Positions 7,746 to 16,199 of a stretch of DNA of 34,081 bases are shown piece by piece (position 1 is the first letter of the stretch; each line of letters begins with the position of its first letter). The notes beneath the pieces are model-generated. The model was given only the letters and a program-made list of their open reading frames with translations, was not told the DNA's origin and ran no database searches. Source of the stretch: a virus; IMG/VR virus record IMGVR_UViG_3300017786_000060, positions 1-34,081 of that record. One strand, given 5' to 3'. A program made the translations under genes and the position numbers.

Positions 7746-8657
7746 TTAATTTGTTATATCTGGTTCTCCAAATGGGTTTGTTTCAGTAAAGTCTATAAAG
7801 TTATTTCCAACTGTTTCAAAATCTATATTTTCAGCGTATGGATCATTGTCATCCATTTCGTTAAATCCTCCAACCGCTGTAACAGCGTATGAAGCACCTG
7901 AATCAGAACCAACGATATTACCAACAGGTTCCGCGGCACCTGGTCCCGCGGTAATAGCAAATCCAGTGTTTGTAGCATCACTTGCAATAGCGCTTGAAAC
8001 ATCGATTTCTCCAGTTCCTACAACCGAAACTTCTCCAGTTATTGTTAGTACACCATTTGTCTGCGTAACATCTTCTCCTCGTGTGTACGTTCCATTGCCA
8101 CTACCTAAAGTCAGTTTTGTGCGAGAAGCGTACTTTGTTTCAAAATCATCTACTTCTGCAATACCAGTATCAATCGCTTCATTGCCGTATTCGAACAATT
8201 CACAGGTTAACTTAAATGTTGGAAGATTCGATAATTGATAAAACGGATTATCATCTTCGACATAAGTGATTTGGAATAGACCTTTTACTAATGGAAAATA
8301 AATCAAATCACCTTCTTGTGGACGTGCTTCTTCTGGTGACTGGAATCTACCAATAAGTTCTTCCCACCGTCTCGTAGCTAAGACCATAGTCATTGAATCG
8401 CGTATTTCTACACCGAATTTAGAAAGTAAATCCCCATCACCTTCAAAACCGTCAGTGTTTTCAAGATACATTTCAATTTGATAAGCACTACCAAATTTAC
8501 TTAACGCGTCCTCGTTGAATATTGAATCGGTATTTACTATTGTACGAGGAATGTAATACGCGTCATGCCCGTATATCTTAAGAGCCTCTATCGTAATATC
8601 TTCGTAGAGTCTTTTTTCGGGTGTAGTTCCTTGAGAAAAATATACATTACGTGGCAT
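7746..8657 (-). CDS. 14: Neck protein gp14
   Basis: 303 residues from the ATG at 8657 (MPRNVYFSQGTTPEKRLYEDI); a TTG six bases upstream could also serve. T4 gp14 is 256 residues. With gp13 it forms the neck that closes filled heads and docks the tail. The first 170 residues (YGHDAYYIPRTIVN, then DEIRDSM-like and TRRWEE segments, then a GDLIYFPLVKGLFQI strand) are the conserved part. A Gly/Thr/Val-rich insertion (about 195-265, including VTAVGG) follows before the C-terminal PYAENIDFETVGNNFIDFTETNPFGE, a conserved ending. The insertion explains the greater length. Confidence 0.95.
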   Translation of the reverse strand: MPRNVYFSQGTTPEKRLYEDITIEALKIYGHDAYYIPRTIVNTDSIFNEDALSKFGSAYQIEMYLENTDGFEGDGDLLSKFGVEIRDSMTMVLATRRWEELIGRFQSPEEARPQEGDLIYFPLVKGLFQITYVEDDNPFYQLSNLPTFKLTCELFEYGNEAIDTGIAEVDDFETKYASRTKLTLGSGNGTYTRGEDVTQTNGVLTITGEVSVVGTGEIDVSSAIASDATNTGFAITAGPGAAEPVGNIVGSDSGASYAVTAVGGFNEMDDNDPYAENIDFETVGNNFIDFTETNPFGEPDITN

Positions 8658-8663
8658 AATCAA

Positions 8664-9422
8664 TTAACCGATAAAGTCTAGTGGAGGCATTTCGTGTTTC
8701 AACTGCATTTGTTCTTCTAACTGTTGAATTTCTTCTTTGGCATCGTCAAAGATTTGCCGGCCATTTAAAGTAACACCACCTGGTAAAACCATTCCTTCAA
8801 ACTTAATTAGATTCAATCCCCACTGCCTTTTGAAAAGTGCAGTAGTATACTTTTTAACAAATGCGTCGTTATAAACATCGGTATATGTTACAGGATCAAT
8901 CGCTTCATATGCGTCAAACACTACATATTTTCCTTCCATATCTTTTAAAGTATTTTTAGAAAGAAAGTTAACTCGGTTTTTATGGCGTGACCATTCAATA
9001 ATTTCGTATGTGCCATTAATGTTTCTTTCTATTAACGACAAATATTGTTTAGTCATTTCATAATTTATGATACCACCTGAAGGATTACTCAAATCAAACA
9101 AATCGTTTAGATGTAATTGGTAATCTACAGAAAACATACTTGTTCCTGAGTTAGTGTTATCTGTGTGAAAAACGTTATTAACTGAAAGAATATTCGCGCT
9201 ATTAGGTATTTCTACATAGCCATTAGTTATATCGGTACTCGTCACTTGGTGTTTACGTAAATTGCGAACAACAGCATCGCCATGATATTCTTGATAATAT
9301 TGAATAGCTTCATCAACGCGATCTTCCATTTGATCATCGTCAACGTTGATTTCAATTACTGGATGACCTAAAGATCTTAAACAGTAATCTATCAATCCTT
9401 GTCTGTTTGTTGGTATAGCCAT
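8664..9422 (-). CDS. 13: Neck protein gp13
   Basis: 252 residues, against 309 in T4. It binds the portal/head side of the neck and stabilises packaged DNA together with gp14. The start (LIDYCLRSLGHPVIEINV, then RVDEAIQYYQEYHGDAV) and the end (FKRQWGLNLIKFEGMVLPGGVTLNGRQI, then EEIQQLEEQMQ) match the form of gp13 common in marine T4-like phages. The ATG sits in the 17-bp repeated junction shared with two fibre genes upstream. An AATAAATA box that overlaps the stop codon of the preceding gene ends five bases before the ATG. Confidence 0.93.
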   Translation of the reverse strand: MAIPTNRQGLIDYCLRSLGHPVIEINVDDDQMEDRVDEAIQYYQEYHGDAVVRNLRKHQVTSTDITNGYVEIPNSANILSVNNVFHTDNTNSGTSMFSVDYQLHLNDLFDLSNPSGGIINYEMTKQYLSLIERNINGTYEIIEWSRHKNRVNFLSKNTLKDMEGKYVVFDAYEAIDPVTYTDVYNDAFVKKYTTALFKRQWGLNLIKFEGMVLPGGVTLNGRQIFDDAKEEIQQLEEQMQLKHEMPPLDFIG

Positions 9423-9434
9423 AATTCTATTTAT
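9418..9434 (-). repeat. 17-bp junction repeat, copy at gp13 start
   Basis: On the minus strand it reads ATAAATAGAATTATGGC, so it contains a late-promoter-like box, a five-base spacer, the ATG and the first bases of codon 2. Identical copies begin the collar-fibre genes at 16142 and 18284. Confidence 0.8.
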
Positions 9435-9435
9435 T
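9428..9435 (-). promoter_or_regulatory. Late-promoter-like AATAAATA, gp13
   Basis: One mismatch (first base) to TATAAATA. It overlaps the stop of the upstream 117-residue gene and lies five bases before the gp13 ATG, so it leaves essentially no leader. Confidence 0.4.
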
Positions 9436-9787
9436 AACTTTCAGGTGCTGTACTATCAAAAGTTACACCAGGACTTACGATCACTTGTCCTTCTGTTACG
9501 CGCGTTATAACTGGAGGAGAGTCATTTGTATGAATAATAATATCATACACATAACGTCCTGGTTTCAACGCTGCGGTTTCTGCCGCGGTTAGAGAAACAT
9601 CTAATTCATTATCTGTATCATCGACTGCAATAGTGAATGTGCCCTTTGTGGTACCATCGTAAGATTTTGCAAGTGTGCCTTCAGCGCTATAACCGCTTAA
9701 ATCTGTTAAGCCTAAAAGTCTTTCTAAATCAACTGTGTGAGTAAAATTTGCACCTTGATCTACATATAAATTTTTGTAAGTTGCCAT
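9434..9787 (-). CDS. Unknown small virion-type protein, 117 residues
   Basis: I do not recognise a named family. It begins MATYKNLYVDQGANFTHTVDL, the style of phage beta-domain proteins that start with a '..DQGa.f..t.' strand, and continues with DLSGYSAEGTLAKSYDGTTKG, a TAAETAALKPGRYVYDIII turn and a final EGQVIVSPGVTFD strand. This pattern suggests one immunoglobulin-like or jelly-roll beta domain. No signal peptide or membrane segment is seen. Its ATG shares one base with the stop of the 75-residue gene before it, so the two are coupled. Lying between the fibre cassette and gp13, it is most likely a small virion decoration or fibre-associated protein (inference). Confidence 0.75.
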   Translation of the reverse strand: MATYKNLYVDQGANFTHTVDLERLLGLTDLSGYSAEGTLAKSYDGTTKGTFTIAVDDTDNELDVSLTAAETAALKPGRYVYDIIIHTNDSPPVITRVTEGQVIVSPGVTFDSTAPES

Positions 9788-10014
9788 TATTCGGTTTCTG
9801 ATGGAATAGATATTACTTCATATGTTAAATTGTTATCAACAATGTATTGATCGATTGCTTCTGAAGTACCAACCACAATCTTAATGTTTGTAGGAGTAGC
9901 AATACTAACTGGACCTTCTTCAATATCACCTGATATTTCAGAACCATTTACTACAATAGCAAATTCGTTTGCTAAAACATTTACTGATTCATTTGTATAT
10001 TCTTGTATAGCCAT
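9787..10014 (-). CDS. Unknown protein, 75 residues
   Basis: A short acidic protein (MAIQEYTNESVNVLANEFAI...) with no recognised domain. It has alternating beta-like segments (EFAIVVNGSEISG, NIKIVVGTSEAIDQYI, LTYEVISIP). It lies 4 bases after the leucine-rich-repeat gene and overlaps the next gene by one base, so it is part of the same operon. Its upstream sequence (CCTATAAAATT then ATG) has no good ribosome binding site, which suggests coupled translation. Function unknown; its place suggests a virion or assembly role. Confidence 0.7.
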   Translation of the reverse strand: MAIQEYTNESVNVLANEFAIVVNGSEISGDIEEGPVSIATPTNIKIVVGTSEAIDQYIVDNNLTYEVISIPSETE

Positions 10015-10018
10015 AATT

Positions 10019-10825
10019 TTATAGGTATCCGGATAGTGTAAATCCTATTTCCACTAATCTGTTTTTAGCGTCTACTACATTCACGGTGTTTCCAGCCGAA
10101 TCAACAAAAGTTGTACTTGTTGCCGGCCCATTCGTTGCACCGTTTACTCGTATTGCAGGAGTATTGTATGTTATGCCATTGACAGTATTACTTATTGTTT
10201 GAGGTGATGCTCCAGTTGGACTATTATTAATATTCGAAGTAATCATTGTAAGATGAGCATTATAAAAAGCTTTTAATATAGTAGTCTTATTTGATTTTGA
10301 CACTTTCGTTTGAGAAACATTAAACACTCTTAAATTTGAAGTTACACCAAACCCAGTTTCAATGCCCTGAACGCCTGTCCATGTGCTTGAATTGCCTGTT
10401 ACTCCATAATCAGGACTTTGTCTATTAATTGCGTACTCACTTAATTTGGCGTACCCGCTTAAATCAGGAATCACACCACCCGCGCTAGAATTATTTTTAG
10501 AAAGTCTAAAGGTTTGAATATTTGTTGGAAGAGTTTGTAAGTTAGTTCCAGTAAATTGGTTTTCACTAAGTTCTATAACTCTACAATTTGTGCTTGAAGA
10601 AAAATCTGGAAAATCGCCAGAAAGTTTATTCTTTTTAAGATTAACTACTTCAAAAGTATCTATGTGGCTGTAATTAACAAACCCCGTCAAATCGTGTTCT
10701 TGGCCAAAGATAGTTTTAAAAATTCTAAAAGCAGACAGATCAATAGTACCGCCAAGCTTAGGAGACGTTGTTCCTAAATTTAAACCTGTAATATTTTCTG
10801 GATTTGTGACTGATATACTTGGCAT
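10019..10825 (-). CDS. Leucine-rich-repeat protein, putative adhesin
   Basis: 268 residues. Residues about 50-130 form degenerate leucine-rich repeats of the plant/bacterial type: VVNLKKNKLSGDFPDF, VIELSENQFTGTNLQTLP, TFRLSKNNSSAGGVIPDLSG, and further on LRVFNVSQTKVSKS. The spacing, about 20-24 residues, and the 'L..N.LsG..P' form are visible. The C-terminal part (about 205-268) has the beta-rich YNTPAIRVNGATNGPATSTTFVDSAGNTVNVVDAKNRLVEIGFTLSGYL. No signal peptide. It follows the fibre gene by one base with an AGGAA ribosome binding site. A protein-binding solenoid among fibre genes suggests a receptor-binding tip or a fibre chaperone; which one cannot be told from sequence. Confidence 0.8.
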   Translation of the reverse strand: MPSISVTNPENITGLNLGTTSPKLGGTIDLSAFRIFKTIFGQEHDLTGFVNYSHIDTFEVVNLKKNKLSGDFPDFSSSTNCRVIELSENQFTGTNLQTLPTNIQTFRLSKNNSSAGGVIPDLSGYAKLSEYAINRQSPDYGVTGNSSTWTGVQGIETGFGVTSNLRVFNVSQTKVSKSNKTTILKAFYNAHLTMITSNINNSPTGASPQTISNTVNGITYNTPAIRVNGATNGPATSTTFVDSAGNTVNVVDAKNRLVEIGFTLSGYL

Positions 10826-10826
10826 A

Positions 10827-12833
10827 TTACGTTCCTATTCCAGCCAATTCAGTTAAAACGACATTTGATGATGCTCTTTCGTACGCAGGATTATCTTTGC
10901 TATTATTGACAGAATTCAACTTGTATTCCGTACTATTACATGATCTTATACCAATGCTATAAGTTAACTCTTCTGTTGTTTGTGGCTCATCAATGAATTG
11001 CAACCAAACATTCATCATTGTACTATCCTCATTATTATCATAAGTATTTGTAACTAATCCGACCATTCTAGTACCAATTAACCCATTTTCATCAGCATCA
11101 GTACGTATTCCCAATTTAGTAAAACTTCCACTACTTCCTATTTTGCGATGAATATCATAAACAATATTTTCTTCTTGGCTATTTCCTTCTCCGTTAATCA
11201 TAGCCCGAATCATAATTCCGCTATTCACATCTCTTGGAGTTATTTTTACGTCTAAGACATCGATAAATGTTGTAGGATACGGAGAACCAGTATCGACACT
11301 ATAGACTCTTTGTCTATTCGTATGACATCCTTGGTGTTGTAAAGACATACCAAAACTAAAATCTGTTCTACCTGTTATATTTTGATTTCCAGAATATGTG
11401 GGTGTACTACCATGTTTAATACTATTATCTACATAAGCTTTAGTAGTTAAATGTGTGTCTGCAGTAGGATCTGCGGCTATAGCATTGCCAACTACTTCTA
11501 ATTGCCCTGTGTCTCTTTCAAGAATCATAATAGCATTATTAGGGCTCAAACCCGAATTTCCCTCATTATTATCATCGAAACACATCTGATTATTTAAACT
11601 ATCATATCGTATACCCATACCAGCGTTAAACGGATCTGGTTGGTCTGCACTATCACCAAATATAATTTGCGAGGTCGAAGTATCAGAGTTAGGGCCCAAC
11701 ATTAAAAATGTTAGAGCAGACGTTCCGTCTCCTACTTGTAAATTAGCAACCGGTGATGTAGTTCCTATACCAACATTACCAGAACGGTCGATCACCATTC
11801 TTTGTGATAGACCTTGACTATTAGCTGTAGTAGAACCATTTAATAATCCGGATGTGGCGAAAATCAATTCACCGTCTCCATAATGACCATCTGTAGCTCC
11901 TCCAACACCAAGAGGACTTCTGCAATAAATTCCTGCTGTAGCAGCACGATATTGACCCTCTGCCTCTGCGCTACTTTCACGAGAACCAAATAAAATACTT
12001 GGTGCAAAAGTACCTGCATTTCCACTAGAGTTATATAAAAGTATACCATGAGATGTTGGATTTCCTACATCATTGTTATCAATAGAAATAAGAAGAGGAA
12101 ATTCATCTTTAGTTGAGGTAGTGTTATTTCCGCTATCCGAGGCCGTACCAATCGGATCAAAACCGCTAGCAACAGCAGTATCTTTAATATAAATCTTATC
12201 TCCTCCGGCTGGTGTGTTTGTGTCCCATTCATCGCCAATTAACAACTGATTTGTTATTGCTGCACTTCCAGCAACATCGAGTTTTACGTCAGGAGCTGCA
12301 ACACCAATGCCAACGTTACCATTTTGCAGAATTGTTAAAGCCTGTAATTGGGAACTACCATTGTCTGTAAAAATTGCTAATTCATTATCAGAATTACTTC
12401 CAAGATATTTAATTGAAAAACCATCAGCGCCTGAAGTTGTTTCACCGTCTGCGTTATCTACTCTTAAAAGCGTAATATCTTCACCACTCGCTCCTACGCC
12501 ATCTGAACCAATTCGAATCGCGGTACCGCCAGTGGTTTGATTAATACGAAGAGTGTTATATGCAGATCCTGTATCTCCTCCTAAGTCAAGTAAAAACTCA
12601 GGTGACGTGGTATTAAGTCCTATCTTTGGCTCTGCTGAATTAGTTGAGTTAACATAGATTGTGTTATTACTATTTTGATAAGTATCGTTTACCGCTTTAA
12701 GATTGTCGGCCTCGTCTCTATAAAATAGTTTGCCGTCAGCGTAATTCAACGCTAACTCACCATACTCCAACTCGCTAGCTGCGGGTTGAACTCCACTTAT
12801 TCCACTTCTTGTTAATTGTATTTGTGATGCCAT
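10827..12833 (-). CDS. Fibre-like virion protein with GIGTTSP repeats
   Basis: 668 residues. The N-terminus (1-48: IQLTRSGISGVQPAASELEYGELALNYADGKLFYRD) is the widespread phage fibre start with 'YGELALNYADGKLFY'. The shaft carries repeats of the GNVGIGTTSP type near residues 174 and 353, plus NTTSPEFLLDLGG near 75, each a short beta hairpin usual in trimeric fibres. A TTKAYVDNSIKHG linker (about 462-476) leads into a C-terminal beta-sandwich (about 480-668), resembling the end of the 694-residue collar protein in its 'FIDVLDVKITP...' strand and its final SNVVLTELAG strand. The gene starts after an AATAAATA box. It likely forms a fibre or side spike; a receptor is not predictable. Confidence 0.85.
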   Translation of the reverse strand: MASQIQLTRSGISGVQPAASELEYGELALNYADGKLFYRDEADNLKAVNDTYQNSNNTIYVNSTNSAEPKIGLNTTSPEFLLDLGGDTGSAYNTLRINQTTGGTAIRIGSDGVGASGEDITLLRVDNADGETTSGADGFSIKYLGSNSDNELAIFTDNGSSQLQALTILQNGNVGIGVAAPDVKLDVAGSAAITNQLLIGDEWDTNTPAGGDKIYIKDTAVASGFDPIGTASDSGNNTTSTKDEFPLLISIDNNDVGNPTSHGILLYNSSGNAGTFAPSILFGSRESSAEAEGQYRAATAGIYCRSPLGVGGATDGHYGDGELIFATSGLLNGSTTANSQGLSQRMVIDRSGNVGIGTTSPVANLQVGDGTSALTFLMLGPNSDTSTSQIIFGDSADQPDPFNAGMGIRYDSLNNQMCFDDNNEGNSGLSPNNAIMILERDTGQLEVVGNAIAADPTADTHLTTKAYVDNSIKHGSTPTYSGNQNITGRTDFSFGMSLQHQGCHTNRQRVYSVDTGSPYPTTFIDVLDVKITPRDVNSGIMIRAMINGEGNSQEENIVYDIHRKIGSSGSFTKLGIRTDADENGLIGTRMVGLVTNTYDNNEDSTMMNVWLQFIDEPQTTEELTYSIGIRSCNSTEYKLNSVNNSKDNPAYERASSNVVLTELAGIGT

Positions 12834-12839
12834 ATTCTT

Positions 12840-12847
12840 TATTTATT
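12840..12847 (-). promoter_or_regulatory. Late-promoter-like AATAAATA, 668-residue fibre gene
   Basis: One mismatch to TATAAATA on the minus strand. It overlaps the stop of the upstream gene and is followed by AAGAAT and the ATG, so little leader is possible. Confidence 0.4.
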
Positions 12848-15800
12848 AATCCATCATTATTGGTGTAAAATCATATATGTATTGTCTTCCATCATTATTG
12901 ACGTTCCATCCCCATGCCGTATACCCTACAACGAATATTCTTCCATCAGATAAGTGTACGTGAGTATTTGCACCTGTATTATATTGTCGATTGCAGTGAA
13001 TAGTAACTACTTTTTCGAGTAAGTCTGAACTGAAGCTTACGCGATACGCTGTGGCTCTACCATCAACGTTTTCATTTGAAAAGTTCGTGTTATTAACTGC
13101 ATTTTGATATCCAAGATTTCCGTTTGCGTTATAGCCACTCGACCAAAGCTCGAGCTTATTCGTAGATTTGTTTCTTGCTAATACATAGTAAAAATTGTTT
13201 GTATTTCCATTCGAGAAATACAAATCTTGAATAGAATAGGACGTGGTATTAAATACTGTGTGGCTGAGCCTAATCATCGATGAGTAATCCGTGCCACGTA
13301 TATAAAATTCTTTATCTATTTCTTCACCAAGGCTGTCTTGATGAGAAGCTATAATAAGTGTACCGTCACCACCAAGGCCACTACCAGCGTTGTTTGTAAT
13401 AACATAGTTAGCTCTACGGTTTTTGTTGCTGCTATCCCATATCCTCGTTGCATAACCTACGTGCCCACCGGCAAAAGCAAAGACATCCACACCAAAATAT
13501 CCACCGCTATTATCGCCCCATGCATACACATCGTGGTTTGAATCAATCGCAACAAAATACGTTTTGTAGTCTTCTCCGCCGGCATATAGTTTTGTAATGT
13601 TTTCTAAAGGTACACCAGCACTTGTTTGCACTTCTGACCAATGATAATTATTAATTGCACTAGAATATTCGCCAGCACCGCCTTGTCCTGTGCCACCATA
13701 ACCTGCAACATAGACTCTACCATTTTCACCTAAAATCGCAACAGTGTCCCAATGACCTCCACCGTAAGAACCAATAGCAGCTGCGTCAGTAACTTTTAAA
13801 AGTTTAACAGCCGAGGCAGGTGTTGTTGTAATGTCGTCGTTCACATCAAGCATAGGATTCATTACGTGTGCACGATAAATTCTATTCGTAGCTAAATTGT
13901 ATGGTCTACCCGCAGCCGCTGTTTCGCTATTCGTAAGAGACTCACGAGTGGGTATTATTGAGTCATCCTCCATTTGAGAGGCGAGTTCCTTATGGCTACG
14001 CCTAGAAGTCCCATTCGCAAGTGCCCCCCAGTCATTAACGCCGTGGCCCCAAAAATATCCTAGATCATCAAGTGCGTAAGCAACGTGTGCCTGAATATCA
14101 CCTGATTGAACGATTTTACTCATTTTGCAATTATTCGATTCGCAAAAACTTCTTTCCCAAGCGTTAAAATATGTTGTTTGGTGACGATTCGGATCCGATG
14201 AAATAGAAGCAGCGCTGTATCCATATCCTACAGAATATGTTTTTCCTGACTTTGCGATAACGTGAGTATTGTAATAAGAAATATATAGTTTATCAACCTT
14301 TTCATCATCAGGTAGCATCATTTTGGCTCGATAACTATGACCGTTGCTATGATTTGCTCCTGTGCGATACACGCTATTGCTGTTTCCTCCAATGACAACA
14401 TCATCTTCATCATCGATATAGCAAAACGCGTCGCTGTATTGTGGCGCCACAGTATGGTGTTGACCTGACTGTGTTTCAGTTGCTTTCTTAAAGTTACCTC
14501 TCTTTCGTGCGCCGGTTTGAAGAATACTTCCATCTTCAAACATGATTGCTTTCGTACCATTTATAATTACACCATTTGTATAATCACCAAATGAATTTGG
14601 CGAAATGGCGTTGTAGTTAATAATAAGAGTATCGTTGTTTTGGTCAAGGCCTGCGTCATTTATCGTCGTAACTGTTTTACGATCAAAACCATTTAATGTA
14701 GGATCACCTTCTCCAGCGCCGTTGCCATGTACCAAAGCTCTTCCAGAGTGAGAATTACCTCCAGCACGTGTTGAGTTATTGAGTTTAAAGTCAGGCCCTG
14801 TCGTTGTAATAGTTCCAGGTATTGTAGGACTCGCTTTAATCGACACTTTGCTATTACTATCTAAAGCAATACTTGTGTTGTCGGGATCTACATCTAAATG
14901 AATTGTTTCGTTGACAGGAGAAATAACTGTTTGACCAGCACCTGAAGAATCAGTCGATACTAAACCACTACTTGCGATATCAATCTTAAAATCTATTTTA
15001 GTATTCTGTTTTGCTTTAATGTAGTACTTAATCGCGATGTAAGGCTGAACACGATTTGCAGGTGTTAAAGTAATTCCGTGACTGTGCTCGCTGTTCGCGT
15101 CAGTTGCTGTAGTATTTAATACACCACCTGGAATTTCTGTGCCGTCCGCACCATTATACACAGGTTTAGTTGGATTATTACCTACTGTAATTGCATTAGC
15201 ACTTCTTTGACTATCTTGTCCATAAAGTTGGGTTCCTCCAGTATTGTCATACTGGCTTCTTTCAAATGTCTGTACATCGTGAGTATGAACTGCAACGCCC
15301 GATTGGTCTCCAGTCAGTTTATGTCCTAAAGAAGTAAGTGAGCTATTACTTGTTCCTCCGTAGTCACCGAGGCTACCAGCGTTAAATCCTTCAGCAGCGT
15401 CAGTTCCTACTGCTACTCTACCTCTGTAATCTGGAAGCTGAAAGTCAGTAAATGGATTACCGTTACTATCGGTTCCGCTTGCGCTTCCTCCATATCGATA
15501 TCCTATTACCTCAAACAAATCTGAGTATTCACCGTCTTTTGAAATAAATGCACCTTCGCATAAAAGATAATTAGTATCATTCGTAAGTCCGGCTAAAGCA
15601 ATAACAGAACCAACAGGCATAACTTCTTCAAACACTGTTGTAGTTTGTTCTAAACCACCTGACTGCTCGAAAAGCGTTGCGGCATTCTGCCAAGCAAGAT
15701 CGCCATTTGTAGTTGCGGATGTAAGCACTGCATTATTAATCGCAGGAGGACCCGGAACTGTGTATGTTTTAGTGCCAAGAATAAGTTTACTTCCTGCCTT

Positions 15801-16142
15801 TACTTTATCTGAAGTTAACTGAGTCGCTGATTCAACTTCAGTATTAACTGATAGTTTAGTAATTGTACCAAGTATTTCTGAACCACCAACTGTAACTAAT
15901 TGATCGAAGGATGCAGCAGAAGTAAATTGTAAAGGTGTCGAAACAGATGTTGCTAAACCAGCTTGAGGAATATAAATTTCTGTTAATGCGCCAATGTCAG
16001 TATTGATCTTAGTTGTAAGTGCGCCTTCAACCACTTCAATTTCTCGTCTAATACCATTAGTCTTTTTACGCCAAACATCGAAAGTATCGTCACCGATAAT
16101 TCCGTTTCCGAAGTCCATTATATCTGATTCTTGTATTGCCAT
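12846..16142 (-). CDS. Tail-collar fibre protein with C-terminal RCC1-like propeller
   Basis: 1098 residues. Residues 10-50 carry FG...GDDTFDVWRKKTN, also found in the 694-residue neighbour. Residues about 170-380 are a phage tail-collar domain as in T4 gp12: MPVGSVIALAG, LLCEGAFISKDGEYSDLFEVIGYRYGG, FQLPDYRGRVAVG, with H-x-H pairs VHTHD (about 286) and EHSHG (about 351), and the ending RVQPYIAIKYYIK. From about 605 to the end, seven segments of the RCC1 type occur, such as AYALDDLGYFWGHGVNDWGALANG, AILGENGRVYVAGYGGTGQGG, VAIDSNHDVYAWGDNSGGYFG and VHLSDGRIFVVGYTAWGW. The natural reading is a short-tail-fibre or side-fibre adhesin whose tip is a seven-bladed propeller. The tip role is inference. 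Confidence 0.88.
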   Translation of the reverse strand: MAIQESDIMDFGNGIIGDDTFDVWRKKTNGIRREIEVVEGALTTKINTDIGALTEIYIPQAGLATSVSTPLQFTSAASFDQLVTVGGSEILGTITKLSVNTEVESATQLTSDKVKAGSKLILGTKTYTVPGPPAINNAVLTSATTNGDLAWQNAATLFEQSGGLEQTTTVFEEVMPVGSVIALAGLTNDTNYLLCEGAFISKDGEYSDLFEVIGYRYGGSASGTDSNGNPFTDFQLPDYRGRVAVGTDAAEGFNAGSLGDYGGTSNSSLTSLGHKLTGDQSGVAVHTHDVQTFERSQYDNTGGTQLYGQDSQRSANAITVGNNPTKPVYNGADGTEIPGGVLNTTATDANSEHSHGITLTPANRVQPYIAIKYYIKAKQNTKIDFKIDIASSGLVSTDSSGAGQTVISPVNETIHLDVDPDNTSIALDSNSKVSIKASPTIPGTITTTGPDFKLNNSTRAGGNSHSGRALVHGNGAGEGDPTLNGFDRKTVTTINDAGLDQNNDTLIINYNAISPNSFGDYTNGVIINGTKAIMFEDGSILQTGARKRGNFKKATETQSGQHHTVAPQYSDAFCYIDDEDDVVIGGNSNSVYRTGANHSNGHSYRAKMMLPDDEKVDKLYISYYNTHVIAKSGKTYSVGYGYSAASISSDPNRHQTTYFNAWERSFCESNNCKMSKIVQSGDIQAHVAYALDDLGYFWGHGVNDWGALANGTSRRSHKELASQMEDDSIIPTRESLTNSETAAAGRPYNLATNRIYRAHVMNPMLDVNDDITTTPASAVKLLKVTDAAAIGSYGGGHWDTVAILGENGRVYVAGYGGTGQGGAGEYSSAINNYHWSEVQTSAGVPLENITKLYAGGEDYKTYFVAIDSNHDVYAWGDNSGGYFGVDVFAFAGGHVGYATRIWDSSNKNRRANYVITNNAGSGLGGDGTLIIASHQDSLGEEIDKEFYIRGTDYSSMIRLSHTVFNTTSYSIQDLYFSNGNTNNFYYVLARNKSTNKLELWSSGYNANGNLGYQNAVNNTNFSNENVDGRATAYRVSFSSDLLEKVVTIHCNRQYNTGANTHVHLSDGRIFVVGYTAWGWNVNNDGRQYIYDFTPIMMD

Positions 16143-16154
16143 AATTCTATTTAT
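16138..16154 (-). repeat. 17-bp junction repeat, copy at RCC1-fibre start
   Basis: Identical to the copies at 9418-9434 and 18280-18296: ATAAATAGAATTATGGC on the minus strand. Confidence 0.8.
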
Positions 16155-16155
16155 T
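16148..16155 (-). promoter_or_regulatory. Late-promoter-like AATAAATA, RCC1-fibre gene
   Basis: One mismatch to TATAAATA, with GAATT between it and the ATG. It lies in the 57-base gap after the 694-residue gene, so unlike some copies it is not forced by a stop codon. Confidence 0.45.
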
Positions 16156-16199
16156 CTATCCTGCTATTGCGGTTATGCTAAGTATTGACATAATTCATT

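Noticed and set aside
7846-8238. 130-codon open frame on the plus strand
   Set aside because: Opposite to gp14 and mirrors its Val/Thr/Ala-rich insertion; composition is explained by the real gene.
8658-8663. Longer gp14 start at TTG 8663
   Set aside because: The ATG at 8657 gives MPRNVYFSQG, the usual kind of gp14 start.
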